DNA of 64,000 bases from Limonium bicolor (taxonomy: Eukaryota; Streptophyta; Magnoliopsida; Caryophyllales; Plumbaginaceae). The notes below the pieces were generated by a model. The model was not told the DNA's origin. It searched no databases and worked only from the letters and a program-made list of their open reading frames with translations. The position numbers and the translations under genes are program-made. This document shows, piece after piece, positions 21,301-32,836 of this stretch. The first letter of the stretch is position 1, and the number at the start of each line of letters is the position of its first letter. The stretch covers positions 1-64,000 of the forward strand of contig JAIOTZ010000138.1 of assembly GCA_023374045.1 (NCBI GenBank), written 5' to 3'.

Positions 21301-22978
21301 TGAAATACCCAGGGAATCTAGTTAGCTTTAATGTCATTTCCAGACTAAGGTATCATTCAAGCTCTAGTGGGTATAGTTCTGGAAGAAAATAGGAGGAGGA
21401 GAGGATATGGGACCCGTAGTCACTTTTAAGTTCCACATGTCTTTGTGCCATTTTCACCTTAACCACCACTCTCTAGACCACTCTCAATACACCACGAACC
21501 TAGCTACTCAAAGGATTAGTGTCTTGCATTTTCATTACTACGATTACCTTACTCTTAAGTAAATAAGAACCACTACAAATATAAATATCCTTAGGATTGA
21601 CTCTTCTAAGTACACCCACTGTAACAAAGACCTAGTTTTTTTCGGTGTTATTCGGTAAGACTATTCCTGTCAAGAAAGGAAAGGCGAGTTGACCAGAGTA
21701 ATAAGGAGTGCCCTGTTGTTCAGTCGGGCCTTGTAGTTTGGATACCGTGAGGAGTTCCTTGGCTGTTGAACAAGGTTCCATGTAAATCAATGTGTTCACT
21801 TTCCTGTGTAACTCAGTACAAACTATGATGTTTCTTGTGGTCGCTTTGATGTTATGAATTAGTAACTTGGTTGGACTCTTTTTGGCATATTTGGGGAAAT
21901 TGCTGCTTATTTGTCAACATGACTCGTTGATATGAGATAGTTACTTGTATGTTGGCATGGTAAGATTTGGTAGGATAATGTGATTATGCAAGCTTGATAA
22001 TAATACCTGTCAAAAAGTAACGAAAAATATACGACCCGAAACATGACACGATATTAACATGTATAGGTATTTAATTTTATACACAAACTAATTTCGTTTC
22101 GCGTATCGTATATACATGATTTTTAACGTGTCATGTACCTTAGCTAACTGTATACAAATCATGTTACATGAAATACCTGTAATTCATATAGACATATAAT
22201 TCATGTACACATGTAATTCGTGTCTAGACGAATAAATTTCGTGTTACTTATTTATTTCATTAATTCGTGTAAATATAATGTTTTTGGTATGTCCTTTATT
22301 TACGTGTTACTTATTTATTTCATTATTCGTGTACACATGTGATTCGTGTACTCATGTAATTCGTGTGCACATGAATAAATTTTGTATATTTCGTTTCATT
22401 TAAAGGTTTTTTGAATTTCGTATTCGTATATAGAATTCCATACACGAAAATATTTTCGTGTCGTGTATCGTGTATCTTCATGTAAATTTTGTGTCGTGTA
22501 TTGTTTATATCATTTACACGATACGAAAATACGATTTGCCAGACCTACTTGATAAGGGAAGTTTTTCCTTGAAAATTTGGATACAATGATATTGCCCCGC
22601 TACAATTATTACGGTTAAGCCACTATGATATACTCTTTCTGGTAAAAATATCTTTGGGGTGTGCACAGTTAAAGACATGGGGTGAGATGGATTGGATGAG
22701 CTGCAACCCCACTTTGCTGGGTGTTTTGTAAGTTTTCCCTTCGGAGTATTATTTGGATGAGCCACGACTCTTTTAATGGGTGTCCGTAAGATTTTCCCTT
22801 TGGAGTGTTGATTACTCAAAGGCTTCTTCCCTTATCACAGGAAGTTGTGGTATAAGATTGATTTGTGACCTCATAAGTTGTTAGTGTTCTATTTATACAT
22901 GGAGAATTGGATCATTTGGTTACATAGTGGACTTATCTAAGGTTATGGTAATGATGTTTGGTGAATTCATGGTTAGTT
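21301..22978 (+). repeat. 3' LTR of gypsy-B, interrupted by an hAT MITE
   Basis: About 1.12 kb after subtracting the 547-bp MITE and its duplication. It starts TGAAATACCCAGGG and is colinear with the 5' LTR to CATGGTTAGTT. The true end may lie further right, since the 5' copy is truncated at the deletion point. Confidence 0.8.
22001..22547. mobile_element. hAT-like MITE, 547 bp
   Basis: It is flanked by an 8-bp duplication cttgataa (21993-22000 and 22548-22555). The 5' LTR has a single cttgataa at the matching site (about 18218). The ends are TAATACCTGTCAAA and, reverse-complemented, TAGGTCTGGCAAA. The interior is rich in ATTCGTGTACACATG-type repeats and near-palindromes such as TTTTCGTGTCGTGTATCGTG. 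No coding capacity. Confidence 0.88.
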
Positions 22979-23135
22979 GAATTTGGAAAAATTAAAGAGC
23001 AAAGCAGATTTTATTATATGATTCACTGTCTCGTTATAACCTTATTAGGTAAAAACCCATTAGGAAAACCCTAGTAAGGAATAAGAGTACAACTACTAAT
23101 AGGTTACATGATTTCAATTTGCAAAACGATGTCGT
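22979..23135. other. Unannotated spacer
   Basis: Right flank of gypsy-B, AT-rich. Nothing is recognised. Confidence 0.4.
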
Positions 23136-23410
23136 TTTGGACTGATTCCAACGGCTACTTTGCCGTTTCCGGGCGGTTCCGGTTTCGGTTCCACCGGTTC
23201 CGGTTCCGGTTCCACGGTTCCGAATCCGACGTGAATCCAGGCGGTTCCGGTTCCGGTCCCGGTTCGCTCCCGAATCTCAAAACTTGTATTCGGATTCGAT
23301 TCGCAAGGGGGTGGTTCCGGTTCCGAATCGGTTCCAGCCCGGTTCCGGCCGTTTCCGGTTCCAATCGGTTCCGGTAGAACCGCCGGTTCCAGGTAGAACC
23401 GGATTCGGTG
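23136..23410. repeat. GGTTCC/CCGGTT-rich repeat block
   Basis: Dense copies of CGGTTCCGGTTCC with interspersed GAATCGG and AACCGG form a 275-bp block. Such blocks form the subterminal regions of some plant hAT-like elements. No terminal repeat or target duplication could be found here, so it is reported as a repeat only. The frames of 89 and 117 residues across it are repeat artefacts. Confidence 0.6.
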
Positions 23411-23695
23411 GCCACCATTATTAGGAGCCTCGGTGTTGATGTGTTATTAGGTGAGAAGTGAGGTAATGACTCTTTAATTACTTTCCTTATTAGTAATCGC
23501 ATTCTCAATAATATATAATTATTAATAATAGATTTAACTTAATATGACTAACTTGAAAACACACTTTAGAGACACCAACAATGTAAAAAGACACTTTAAC
23601 AATAGATCATATAGCTAACAATACAAATCAATCAACGACAAAATAACTACCAACACAAAATCAATAACATATACTAACGACACAAAATCCAAGCC
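23411..23695. other. Unannotated spacer
   Basis: AT-rich sequence with ACACAAAATCAA-like words recurring near 23640-23690. No gene or element is recognised. Confidence 0.4.
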
Positions 23696-23775
23696 CCCTG
23701 GTTTGGTCGGTAGTGGAGTGGTATCCTACAACCAAAGGTCCTGCGTTCAAATCTATCTACTACTGTATAGCGAGA
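23696..23775 (+). mobile_element. tRNA-like head of a SINE
   Basis: A box A-like TGGTCGGTAGTGG (23704) and a perfect box B GTTCAAATC (about 23745) are spaced as in tRNA genes. This is the Pol III promoter layout of plant tRNA-derived SINEs. It does not fold as a complete functional tRNA by eye. The 3' end and target duplication were not found. Confidence 0.5.
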
Positions 23776-23893
23776 AATGTTCATTTAGAACTTCAGTATC
23801 GCTCTTGCTGATCCTTCGGCATGGCTTTTTTGCAACTGTTTTATAGCATATGCTCGTACTTGTTTTATCGGCTGTTTTGCAAACATAATATGA

Positions 23894-24058
23894 TGGCTGC
23901 GTTCGGTGAACGCCTTTCTTTGGCTGTTTTGAGAGTGGTCCCCACGTGGGTCCCACGTGGGTCCTACGTTCTACTCCAATAATATACTGCCACATATAAA
24001 ACAACCACAAAACAGCCAGACCAAAACAACCACAAAACAACCATACCGAACGCAGCTC
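23894..24058. mobile_element. Short MITE with GCTGCGTTCGGT inverted ends
   Basis: Perfect 12-bp inverted repeats lie at 23896-23907 and 24045-24056, with further matching TTTGGCTGTTTTG-like words inside both arms and a tandem GTCCCACGTGGG in the middle. The whole is about 165 bp and non-coding. No target duplication was confirmed. Confidence 0.55.
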
Positions 24059-25390
24059 TATGACTTTCTGTGCTGACATATTATATATGTTTTGAAAATA
24101 ATTGTTTAACATGGTAACATTTTTCTCGCATAAATTAGTTATGTGTGTGCAGTGTGCTTGCCGTTTTCTATTCTATAAGTTTTAAATATTATTTAATTTT
24201 AAAACAATATTTTGTTCAAAAATAAACAAGTAATTAACAACTGTGTTAAACAACCAACTACAACATAGCTCCTCAGCATCTTTTTTCCAGCTTATGGATT
24301 TGTTGACGACGACCTCGTCATTAACTTAATCAGCAATCTAGTCGTCTCCTTGTCCCAGTTGACATTCAACCGACTATTATCACCCTCACCTGCTTGTTTC
24401 CTCATTCTTCTTGATGTTGTTTTTTGATTTGCGTTGTCATCTAAGATTAGTTCAAATTTAAAGTTAAATACATGAATATTAATATGGTTCCATTTTTTAC
24501 CTCAGTAGTTTAATATTGTAAAAAATCATATAATAAATGTTAATGTTTTTAGTATAACAAAATCATGTAATAAATGTTAATGCGTTATTATTATAGATAT
24601 TTTGATGAATAACAACAGTTACAAACTAGACAAGTTTTAATGCACTCAATACTTGTTTCATTTACATTAATGTTTGTACAAGTAATTTTATTACTAAAAT
24701 CTGTAATTCTATTAATGTATTACACAATGCTCGTTCTTGTCCGATCGTCACAGAAAACCAAAGTTGGCTTGACTATCAAAAAATGCCAACCCAAAAGAAG
24801 AGCACTCGAAGAACAAAATCAAATCACAGAAACCGTAACATAAAGCGGGCTTGACTATCAAAAAATGTCAGCCCAAAGGAGAGCACTCGAAGAACAAAAA
24901 TCCAAAGAGAGCATATGCTTTCCAGAATTATCAACCCAAAATGCTGCAAAAATACCATGAAATACCATGAACAAACGCATATTTGGTAATTAGCCCAACA
25001 CGTAATAGGATATGCAGAATATAACAACAAATTTATCATGTTAAGTTCGTACACATCGACTTAGGACGGAAAGAATGTTAAAAATAAGGAAGTTGAGAAA
25101 AATTTACATCACTTTGCCACTGAGGAAAGAAGACAAGTCCAAGTCTAACAAAAAAAACATTAATTGAGAAGAAATCAATCTCACATGTTTGAGCGAGTGA
25201 CAGGTAAAAAAAGTAATGGAGTATATGCCTTTTAAATGGTCCCTTTCCAGTCGATGTTACATTCCACAATATAGCTAGTACTTTTATATTTTATTTTTTT
25301 AAATCGATAACGTAACAAAACAGAATCCCAACAAAATCTCCTCGGGGAAGATATCAAAATAAATTGTATCGCTCGCTCTCTAAACCCAAA
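24059..25390. other. AT-rich spacer with a short tandem duplication
   Basis: No gene is recognised. A segment of about 60 bp starting GGCTTGACTATCAAAAAATG occurs at about 24765 and again at about 24848, carrying GAGCACTCGAAGAACAAAA in both copies. Another short echo is TAATAAATGTTAATG at about 24531 and 24570. Confidence 0.5.
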
Positions 25391-25685
25391 CCCACCACAA
25401 GAAGCTAAACAGCTGTCGATTGATTACTATTTCTACGGCCGCGTTTGAGTTGCAAAACAAAAGAAAGACTGTTGTCGTTGTCAGTTGAAACTTGCGAGCG
25501 CAGCGTAGCGTTGAGGGGGACCAACTCGTGAACCAAACCATCTTCTCTCCACGACCCCAAGGTCCCCAACGTGAAATTATCACAAGCCCAGAAGATATCT
25601 ACATCTCTCTAACAAGAAAAACCCTGTCGTATGATCAGGCGGAGTTGAAAAAAAATATCATAGTCTTGCTCGCCTCTCATTCTTG

Positions 25686-26170
25686 GGCGAATTTCATGTT
25701 CAGGTCGCGACGCGAAGCCCGGCGGTTACAGTGCCGACAGCGACGATGACGAAGATGGCCAGGAACAGGCCAGTGATAGAGCCGAAATTCTCATGGAGGG
25801 AGCCACTGAGCGGAAGAAGAAAAGCAAGTGGAAGAACAGCGTTTTCAGATATGGGGACAAAAAGGGCCGTGCTCAGAAGGCGAAGAGGGCGATTCTTTCC
25901 CCATTTAGTAAGGTTCGTAAACTCATCGAAAGGCCTCCTTCAGATTCTTCTGATTCGCGTCATCAGCTTTCCCTCTACCACCTTCGGGTTCCAAAGTACC
26001 CCGTCGTAGGGGAAAGAGACGGAGATTCGATAACTTTTGCTTTTGCCGCTGTTTTTCGCGACCACAGACTGTTGAGAACAATATCTATCTGATGGGGATG
26101 ATACAAGTGACGGCTACGAATATCTCAAGTCTATGATTGAGAAGAATGATTTTTATTCCAAGAGTGTAAT
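25686..26170 (+). pseudogene. Exon-like remnants of an unrecognised host gene, 5' part
   Basis: After a GC-balanced leader-like zone (25400-25680), the + strand reads RDAKPGGYSADSDDDEDGQEQASD, then KKKSKWKNSVFRYGDKKGRAQKAKRAILSPFSKV (25790-25920), an acidic then basic composition typical of a nuclear protein. A second piece DGDDTSDGYEYLKSMIEKNDF follows at about 26093-26160. There is no continuous frame and a start is uncertain. I do not recognise the family. It could be a decayed gene or a real multi-exon gene with small exons. Confidence 0.35.
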
Positions 26171-26382
26171 ACCCATATTGGTCATTGAGTGCTTCGTAAA
26201 AAGTTGCTATATGCTTTTTCATGTGGCATAATTGGGATTTTGACGATTAAGCTTTTCATTCATTCATGCCAATTGATGGCCAGGTTGAACGAATATTAGC
26301 GAGTTCAAAGTTTTTATTGACTTGCTTGAGTGGATAACTTGAGGTATAAGTCCTCATGTCCGGTTTGAACTGATGCAGTGTG

Positions 26383-26508
26383 GTGGATTTCCTCAAGTTC
26401 AACAACCATCTTATCCTTCAAAGAGCAAAAAGGGCTCTGTATAGGTTGGGCTGTCTGGAAGATTTAATGGATGAAGATGCTTCAGTGTCATCTGGACAAT
26501 GACAAATC
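26383..26508 (+). pseudogene. Exon-like segment of the same unrecognised gene
   Basis: Behind an acceptor-like CTGATGCAG the + strand reads VDFLKFNNHLILQRAKRALYRLGCLEDLMDEDASVSS before a stop. The composition looks protein-like, with a helical basic stretch followed by acidic residues. The link to 25686-26170 is by position only. Confidence 0.3.
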
Positions 26509-28295
26509 TCATTGGGATGTTTCGACAAAAATCTTTGAGGTTCAATTTTTTTTACTGAAATGGGTTTGAAGATGTAGTTGGGAGGTTCAGGTCCTTTTGG
26601 CAAATTGGAAGTCTTAGTCTGGTACGTACAATTGGTGAGGAATGTAAGAGAGACAAAAAGGTCTGGCTTTTTACAGTGCTACCTTCTGCAAGAAGTTATG
26701 GTGAATAACAGGATGGTTAACCTCACGACATTCAAGGTTCAATTTCTTATTTATGTGGGTTTGAAGAAGTAGAGGAAGCCTGTTGGGTTCAAGTTATTTA
26801 TATAAATTGCAAATCCTGTCTTGTAAATTCAATTTCTTAGCTATGAGGGTGAGGGAAATGTCTCTTTTCAGGAGAAATATCAACTAGTAATTTAATCCGT
26901 CTCCCTGAAAGAGCAATTCATCTTTGTCGATTATCTGCGAAGGAAGTTTTTAAGCTGTATAGTGACTGACATGCATCATTGCGTTGGTGCCACATTTTCC
27001 TGGTGGTATAGTTTGGGAATGTAAACCAAATGGATCCCTAATCTATTCATGAATGAATTAAAAAAATCTACTCTCAATGTTGAGAAGTGCCCCTTGTTGT
27101 TCACTTTCTATTCCGATAGATTTTCTTTTGAATCATATGGTAAGCAACAATTGTTGGTTTTAATTATAGTTAAGCTGAGCATAAACTGCTGCAGATATTT
27201 TTGGATAGATGACTTTGAAACACCTCTATGATTTGCTGCAGCTAATAGTGCAGTGTCTCATTTGTCTTTCATTTCTTGGCTATTAATCTGTTTTACTTGG
27301 TAACTGCCCTTGTTTTGTTGGTTGGAATCATTTCTCGAATCAGTGTGTCCTTCCTTTCCTTCTGGATTGTAACTATAGATGATCAAAAGCCGGGGAAATA
27401 TAGACCTGTTGAGAAGTGGACATACTATGCTCGCCAGACTCTGCTACTCTTTTTTGGATTGATAAACTAACTTCAGAATTTTATTGGAGGACAAAATTGC
27501 TGCATTTGATCTCATGAGTATACTTGTCTTGAAACATCAGTGTCCATGAGCTAGGAATATGCTGATACAACGTTGAATAAATTCAACGGGAGTATTGTTC
27601 TCGTGGAGCTTCATCTTATAGAATTTGAGGAGGCGGAGGAGCAAATGCCTCTACTGTTTTCCCTGTGTCTTAATCGTTAATGTTTAATGACTTGTTCAGT
27701 ATGAACTACAACAAGGGAAGCCTTTTGTCTCTGCCATCCTCCTGCACAAATACTATATTGTTTGATCTTTGACAGATATCCAGATAGTGAGGATTGTCAA
27801 GAGGTTGAATTAGCATAGGGCTTGCTGGAGAGACAACTGTTTTCCCTTTCTTCTTGCTATGTGTGGGGCAAACGCCTACCACATTGTTCTTTTATTTTCT
27901 AATGGCTAGTTGCTTCTTATCTAATTGTATGTCATCTTAGTTCAGTTTACATTGTTTTATAATCCACTCGCTTCCTATCTAATTGTAGCCATGCGGGAAC
28001 TTTTCACTTCTTGTAGCATCCGACTAACTCACTGGTAACACTCTTGCCTGGATGTATCATTTTTCATATGGCCAGTGATGTGTAATCTGTAATGGTTTTT
28101 CTCTACAGGAAGGAAATTAGAATATGATACTGGTTTTTGTGGCCTGCTTCGTTTATTGATCTATGTGAACACACATCTGTTGGCTTTTTTGGTATGACCA
28201 CTTTGTGAAACATGCTATGGTTACTGGTAACAGTCCGTTTTCTTCTTGGAAGTGTATGGTACTGGTACAACCATATTTTTCTATCTTGTTCTGTA
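26509..28295. other. Intron-like or intergenic stretch
   Basis: T-rich sequence with several TGCAG and TTTCAG acceptor-like sites, as in plant introns. I see no conserved coding block. Small frames at 27049-27470 have no recognisable motif. Confidence 0.35.
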
Positions 28296-28440
28296 GCTGT
28301 TGGATTCGCGGGTGAGAGGTCCAGCTTGGCATCTGAGTCTGGCAGTCCTGCGGTTTTGTTTGAAGAACTAACAGGGAAAATCAAGGAAGCCATTCAAAGA
28401 GCAAACCAGAAACATTCTTTGTTAGTAGTGACATCGAGGT
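28296..28440 (+). pseudogene. Exon-like segment, unrecognised
   Basis: The + strand reads VGFAGERSSLASESGSPAVLFEELTGKIKEAIQRANQKHSLLVV in one frame, a protein-like amphipathic stretch within intron-like T-rich sequence. The family is unknown. It may belong with the pieces at 25.7-26.5 kb. Confidence 0.3.
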
Positions 28441-29103
28441 CCTTTTTCTTAACTTATTCTTCATCCTTGAATAAGCATTTTGTTTTAGTTCTTTAAATTA
28501 ATTTTTTCCTGGTCTCAGTAGAAGAATGTGGAGTGGAGTACCATTCTGTTATAGTAAATAGGGGACATTTGAGACAACTTGCAGGTGCTCATTTTTTGAG
28601 TGAAAAATGCAACCGTGCTGATGATGTATAATGATTTTCCTGGTTTGTCTCGGTGAAAATGGATGTTGGAGTCAACTTGAATCACTCGTTTGTTGAAGAA
28701 CAATGATGATAGAAGAATAACATTCTTTTTAGGATTTGTATAGAGTTACGTTGAACAATGTATGATAATTGAACATATTGCTAATGTCGGATAATGTAAC
28801 ATATTGATGTTATCGCTTGTGTCACTTGTGGGAAGAGTCGCTTACATCTCTCTTGCTGGGAAGTCTTTCTAGAGTCCATTGGAAAACTTTAATAATTGGA
28901 GAATGTTTGACATCTTATGGTTATCTCATGGAACATTAATTATTATAAGGTAAAATGTCGTAGGCATGGCTGTAAAATAAAAATGCACGAACTGTAAAAG
29001 GGGTAGTCTCATTAACTTTTGTGTTGGACTAATAGGTTCATCTGTGGTTGTTTTACAGTTCCGTTGTGCCTGTTTATCTGAATGCTTAGCTTACCTTTTT
29101 ACC

Positions 29104-29640
29104 ATGGCCGTAAAGAAGAGACAAAAGCGAAAGATTCGGGCAAAAGCTGGAGGTGGTAAAGATAGATCTAAGTCTCAATAAGATGGCGAGTGGTGACACA
29201 TGTTAAGAAAAGCAAACGCTCAAGATCTACCTCTTGCACTTTGGTGATTGCTCAGGCTTGGCACGATGAAGTGCTGATTGTATTGAAATTGGCTCATTCC
29301 AAGATGATTGTGGCTCCCATGGGACTGAGTATGGATCGGGGAGGTTCTACTGATTCTTCTAATGGTGCGGAAGTTTTTTTCTATCTGATCCGGAAGCTGG
29401 TGATGAATTAGAAAAATTCAGGCAGAAGATGGATGATAAGAATCAAACGGCTGAACCTGGATTATAGAGTGATGTGATTGCCAATAGCAGGTCAGTGAAT
29501 TATGTTCCAAGCTAAGTGCTTCTGTGCTAGAGGATGGTGAAGTAGTTACAGTTATTGAGGGAGATGTGAGATCTGGAAATGGAAGGGAGTATTGGAAATT
29601 TACATTGTTTGGAGTTGTGCTGAGGATCACATTCCTTGTA
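29104..29640 (+). pseudogene. Coding-like remnants, lysine-rich start
   Basis: An ATG in good context (ACCATGGC, 29104) opens a 25-residue basic peptide MAVKKRQKRKIRAKAGGG before a stop. Further on, VLEDGEVVTVIEGDVRSGNGREYWKF can be read near 29528-29605. Frames are broken and no family is recognised. It may be the 3' part of the same decayed host gene. Confidence 0.25.
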
Positions 29641-29916
29641 CTGTTATGAGTATATTCATGGAAGAGAGATGGAATTATATGAAAATTTCTAAGCTAATGT
29701 TGAATGATGACGGAATTTGCATGAACCATGTTTCTTAGAGAAACCACACCCCCCTGTTGAATGAGTTGGTGCTTGGGTGGGAATGGAGTTATCTAGTTTG
29801 TCATCTATGCCAGTGTGGTTGAAATTGTCGGGACACGAGTTGCAGTTTTGGTCGTAGCAGAATTAGGGAAAGCTTGGGAGTATTAGCGGCAGATAAATTG
29901 TTAGATTGTTACTTGC

Positions 29917-30040
29917 ATGCGCACAGAGACAAGCTCATACACAAATGAACACATACGCACAGAGACAAGCTCACATGTCACATGTGACACGCACACCCAA
30001 ACCCTCACTCTCACACATGTTCATGTGCTCACGTACACGT
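29917..30040 (+). repeat. CA-rich short repeats
   Basis: Imperfect CGCACAGAGACAAGCTCA units (two copies) merge into CACATGTCACATGTGACACGCACAC-like sequence, a degenerate microsatellite. Confidence 0.5.
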
Positions 30041-30150
30041 TAAAGAACGCAATTGTTTTACAACTCTCATCTCCTAAGATGGATGAAAAGATTATCTGAG
30101 GATTTTGGGTAAATGTTCATTGAAATAAATATAAGGTGCTGCTGTGATAT

Positions 30151-30655
30151 TGTAAGTGCAGAATATTCTGATTGACAAACTCTGAACCTGAGTCATTAGT
30201 CTCAAACCGGAAGCGATAGAGAACGTACAGGCAGCTAGTGATATTTAACCGATTCTGTTATGTTAAGATCAACACTTGCAGGATATTACGATATTTTCTA
30301 TCTCTTTAAAAGTATCTGAATTACCTTATAACAGAAAGAATATTGTTTTCTATAGTATATAAACGTGGTCACGACCGTGAGATTATGCGTGTTTTTGGAA
30401 TTGAAAAAGAAAAATTCTTACCTTGAGAGGTTGGTCTTTCCTGTGATCGTAGAAAGAGTTTGTAACTAGGTAAAGTTACGATAAAGCATTGTAAGGGTTC
30501 GTGGTTATAGAGTCTTAGTGAGTTTAAGACGTCGTTAATGTCCACTTGATTTCAATAAGATTAAAGTCTTCGCTTTTATTGTGCAAGTTCGTTGTGAGTC
30601 TTTATACAAGTTATCATGAGACTTATACTTAATAGGAACCCCGTAAGAACTTTCA
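30151..30655 (+). repeat. 5' LTR of the short LTR element
   Basis: It aligns with 32287-32836 from TGTAAGT to the CCCCGTA(A/G)GAA...TTTCA end. A TATA-like TAGTATATAAACGTGG (about 30352) probably marks the promoter, conserved in the 3' copy. Confidence 0.85.
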
Positions 30656-31499
30656 ATTGGTATCAGAGTAAGGTTTTCCTTTGTGATCGAAGATGAATTC
30701 CTACAATGTCTAGCCACCAAAGCTCATCATGTTCAACTACTCTGGTTGGAGTGAGCAAATGGAGGACCAATTCAATCCCAAGGTTGCAGATTCGGAGAAA
30801 ATAGAGGGTACTCCCGAATTCCCTCGGACAATCATCCTCCATATGAAGACATCCAAGACTCAGAAGACCCAAATATCCCTCTTCAACAACTGCACATTCG
30901 CTGCTAGAAAAAGTGAGGAGCTCCTTCCTCACCAAAATCTGTATCTCCGAGGAAAGAATCTTTGACAACTGGGGCTGCAAAGACTCAAACTCCCAAAGGA
31001 AGAGGCAAACATCAAAAGTCTGTCGGTGTCTCGCCCAGACAACGATGGGGAGGCAATCCGGGATAAAGATCATCAAGAAAACCTTACTCGTAAGTTTCCT
31101 CAAAAACGATCTTTCATCGTAATGCCAAGCTTCAGACATAATTGTGGGAAAACTGGTACACTGTATCTGGCAAGAGGAAAATCACTTGGGTGAGATTGCC
31201 AGTTTCTTGAAGTTTCAGTAATGGGTTTGTGTTTTATCCTAGCGTGGCGATTCAATTTCTTTCAAACATAACCTACCTCGGACACTGAGCTAAAGACTGA
31301 AGTAAATCAACGTCCATTATGATTTCTCCTTCGTTGCTTGCGTACTTTCGGGTATATACCTCTGGAAGGAAGGTCTGAGCTCAATACTCAGAAAGTGGAC
31401 ATTGTTTCTACAAGTGAATTACAACAACATTACAATCTTCAATCATCAGAATCTCGCCAAAAGAGCTACTTACAATGAGACTTTGGGGTTATACCAAGA

Positions 31500-31955
31500 T
31501 TGCTTCACATGTTGGCATATCAACTTATCATTCCACGGAATGATATGTGGGAGAAAGTAACACCAGTCGATATCATAGTCATGTGGTGCTTAGATCACAA
31601 AATTTATCTCTCATTGCCCAAGCTGATGATTGCTCACTTAAAAAAGATTATCAATGGCAACACTCCATCTATCCCTTATCCATTGCTACTGACAAAGATC
31701 ATGTAATTCAAGAATGTCAATTTAGAGGATGAGGAAGAGATTACCATGAAAGCATCCAACACCATGACAGGCCAAACCTTGGCCAAGATGGGAGTCGAAC
31801 GCACTACAATCGGATGGCATCTAAAAGTTCCACTGACTTCTCAACCACAGACTCAGACATCTGATGCTATCCTTCTTGCCATGATCAATAGTCTCATAGC
31901 GAACCAGCATGCATTGAAGCAGCGAGTGAAGGCGTTAGAACTTCAAAAATAGGCT
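31500..31955 (+). pseudogene. Putative plant transposon protein domain (PF20167-like)
   Basis: Across two frames one reads NDMWEKVTPVDIIVMWCLDHK, LSLPKLMIAHLKKI and YPLLLTKIM, then SLIANQHALKQRVKALELQ. The pattern VTPxDLxxMxCL...LPxLIxxHM...LPxxxxLTxI is how I remember the putative plant transposon protein domain, a family found in non-autonomous LTR elements and of unknown biochemical role. The C-terminal helical stretch could form a coiled coil. The frame is interrupted between 31710 and 31746. Confidence 0.5.
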
Positions 31956-32286
31956 CGTTCTCATCAAGAACCCGATGCCTCCTTTGAATCTTTTTTGATG
32001 GATTGTCTTGAACAATACTCCTGCTACGTTTTGATGTTACTACTGCAATGTCATTTTGCTTAGGCCACTGTCTACTATTTTTTTCTTATGCCTAACACTA
32101 TTATTGCTTCTGATATATATTACTGCTGCTATAGACTTTATTGTAAGTAAGTGTGGAACTTTAAGTCATTGAGCATCAGTTGAGGGGGAATAATTGACAA
32201 GATAGGTACAGAGACAGAGCAGCTGTTAAGGGGGATTAGACACAGTTCAAGACTGAACAAGTTTTCCAAATCAAAAAGGGGGAAAC

Positions 32287-32836
32287 TGTAAGTACATAAT
32301 GTTTTGATTGACAAACTTTGAACCTGGGTCATTGACTCACTCTAAAGAGTCTTGAACTGGCTGGAAGCGACAGAGTGGCACAGACAGCTAGGGATATTTA
32401 ACCAATTCGACTATGTTAAGATCTACGCCTACATGACACTACGATATTTTCTTAGAAAATATCTTAATTGCCTCATAACAGAAAGATATTATATTCTGTA
32501 GTATATAAACGTGGTCATGGTCGTGAGATTAGGCGTGCTTTTGAAATTGAAAAATAAATATTCTTATCTTGAGAGATCGGTTTTTCCTGTGATTGTAGAG
32601 AGAGTTTGTAACTAGATAACGTTAAGTGAAAGCATTGTAAGGGTTACGTGGTTGTAGAGTCTTAGTGAGTTTAAGACGTGGTTAATGAGTGCTTGGGTAT
32701 ACAAGATTGTGGAACTTTAAGATTCCACTAGATTTCAATAAGGTAAAAGTCTTCACTTTTTATGCAAGTTTGTTGTGAGTCTTGTACTCAAGTTAGCCGA
32801 GACTTATACTCAGTAGGAACCCCGTAGGAATTTTCA
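32287..32836 (+). repeat. 3' LTR of the short LTR element
   Basis: Partner of 30151-30655, with an extra segment around 32690-32730. It lies directly after the polypurine tract. Confidence 0.85.

Larger units (their letters stand above)
13866..22978 (+). mobile_element. gypsy-B, decayed Ty3/gypsy chromovirus with nested insertions
   Basis: The two LTR copies start TGAAATACC (13866 and 21301) and share their length down to CATGGTTAGTT. Between them lies a remnant pol: RT second half, RNase H, integrase and a chromodomain, followed by a polypurine tract. The chromodomain places it among chromoviruses, probably the Tekay/Del lineage. Gag, protease and the first half of RT are missing, as is a recognisable primer site, so an internal deletion joined the 5' LTR to mid-RT near 18655. 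Because of that deletion the outer right boundary and target duplication could not be fixed. It is hit by a CACTA element in the 5' LTR and an hAT MITE in the 3' LTR. Confidence 0.85.
30151..32836 (+). mobile_element. Short LTR retrotransposon with PF20167-like internal remnant, 2686 bp
   Basis: LTRs of 505 bp (30151-30655) and 550 bp (32287-32836) start TGTAAGT and end TTTCA. The 5' LTR is followed by the primer site TGGTATCAGAGT (30658-30669), and the 3' LTR is preceded by the polypurine tract AAAAAGGGGGAAAC. The internal region is only 1.63 kb and has no RT or integrase, so the element depends on others for movement. It carries degenerate coding for a plant-transposon-associated protein. 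The LTRs are visibly diverged and no clear target duplication remains (gatat versus tatac), so it is old. Confidence 0.85.
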
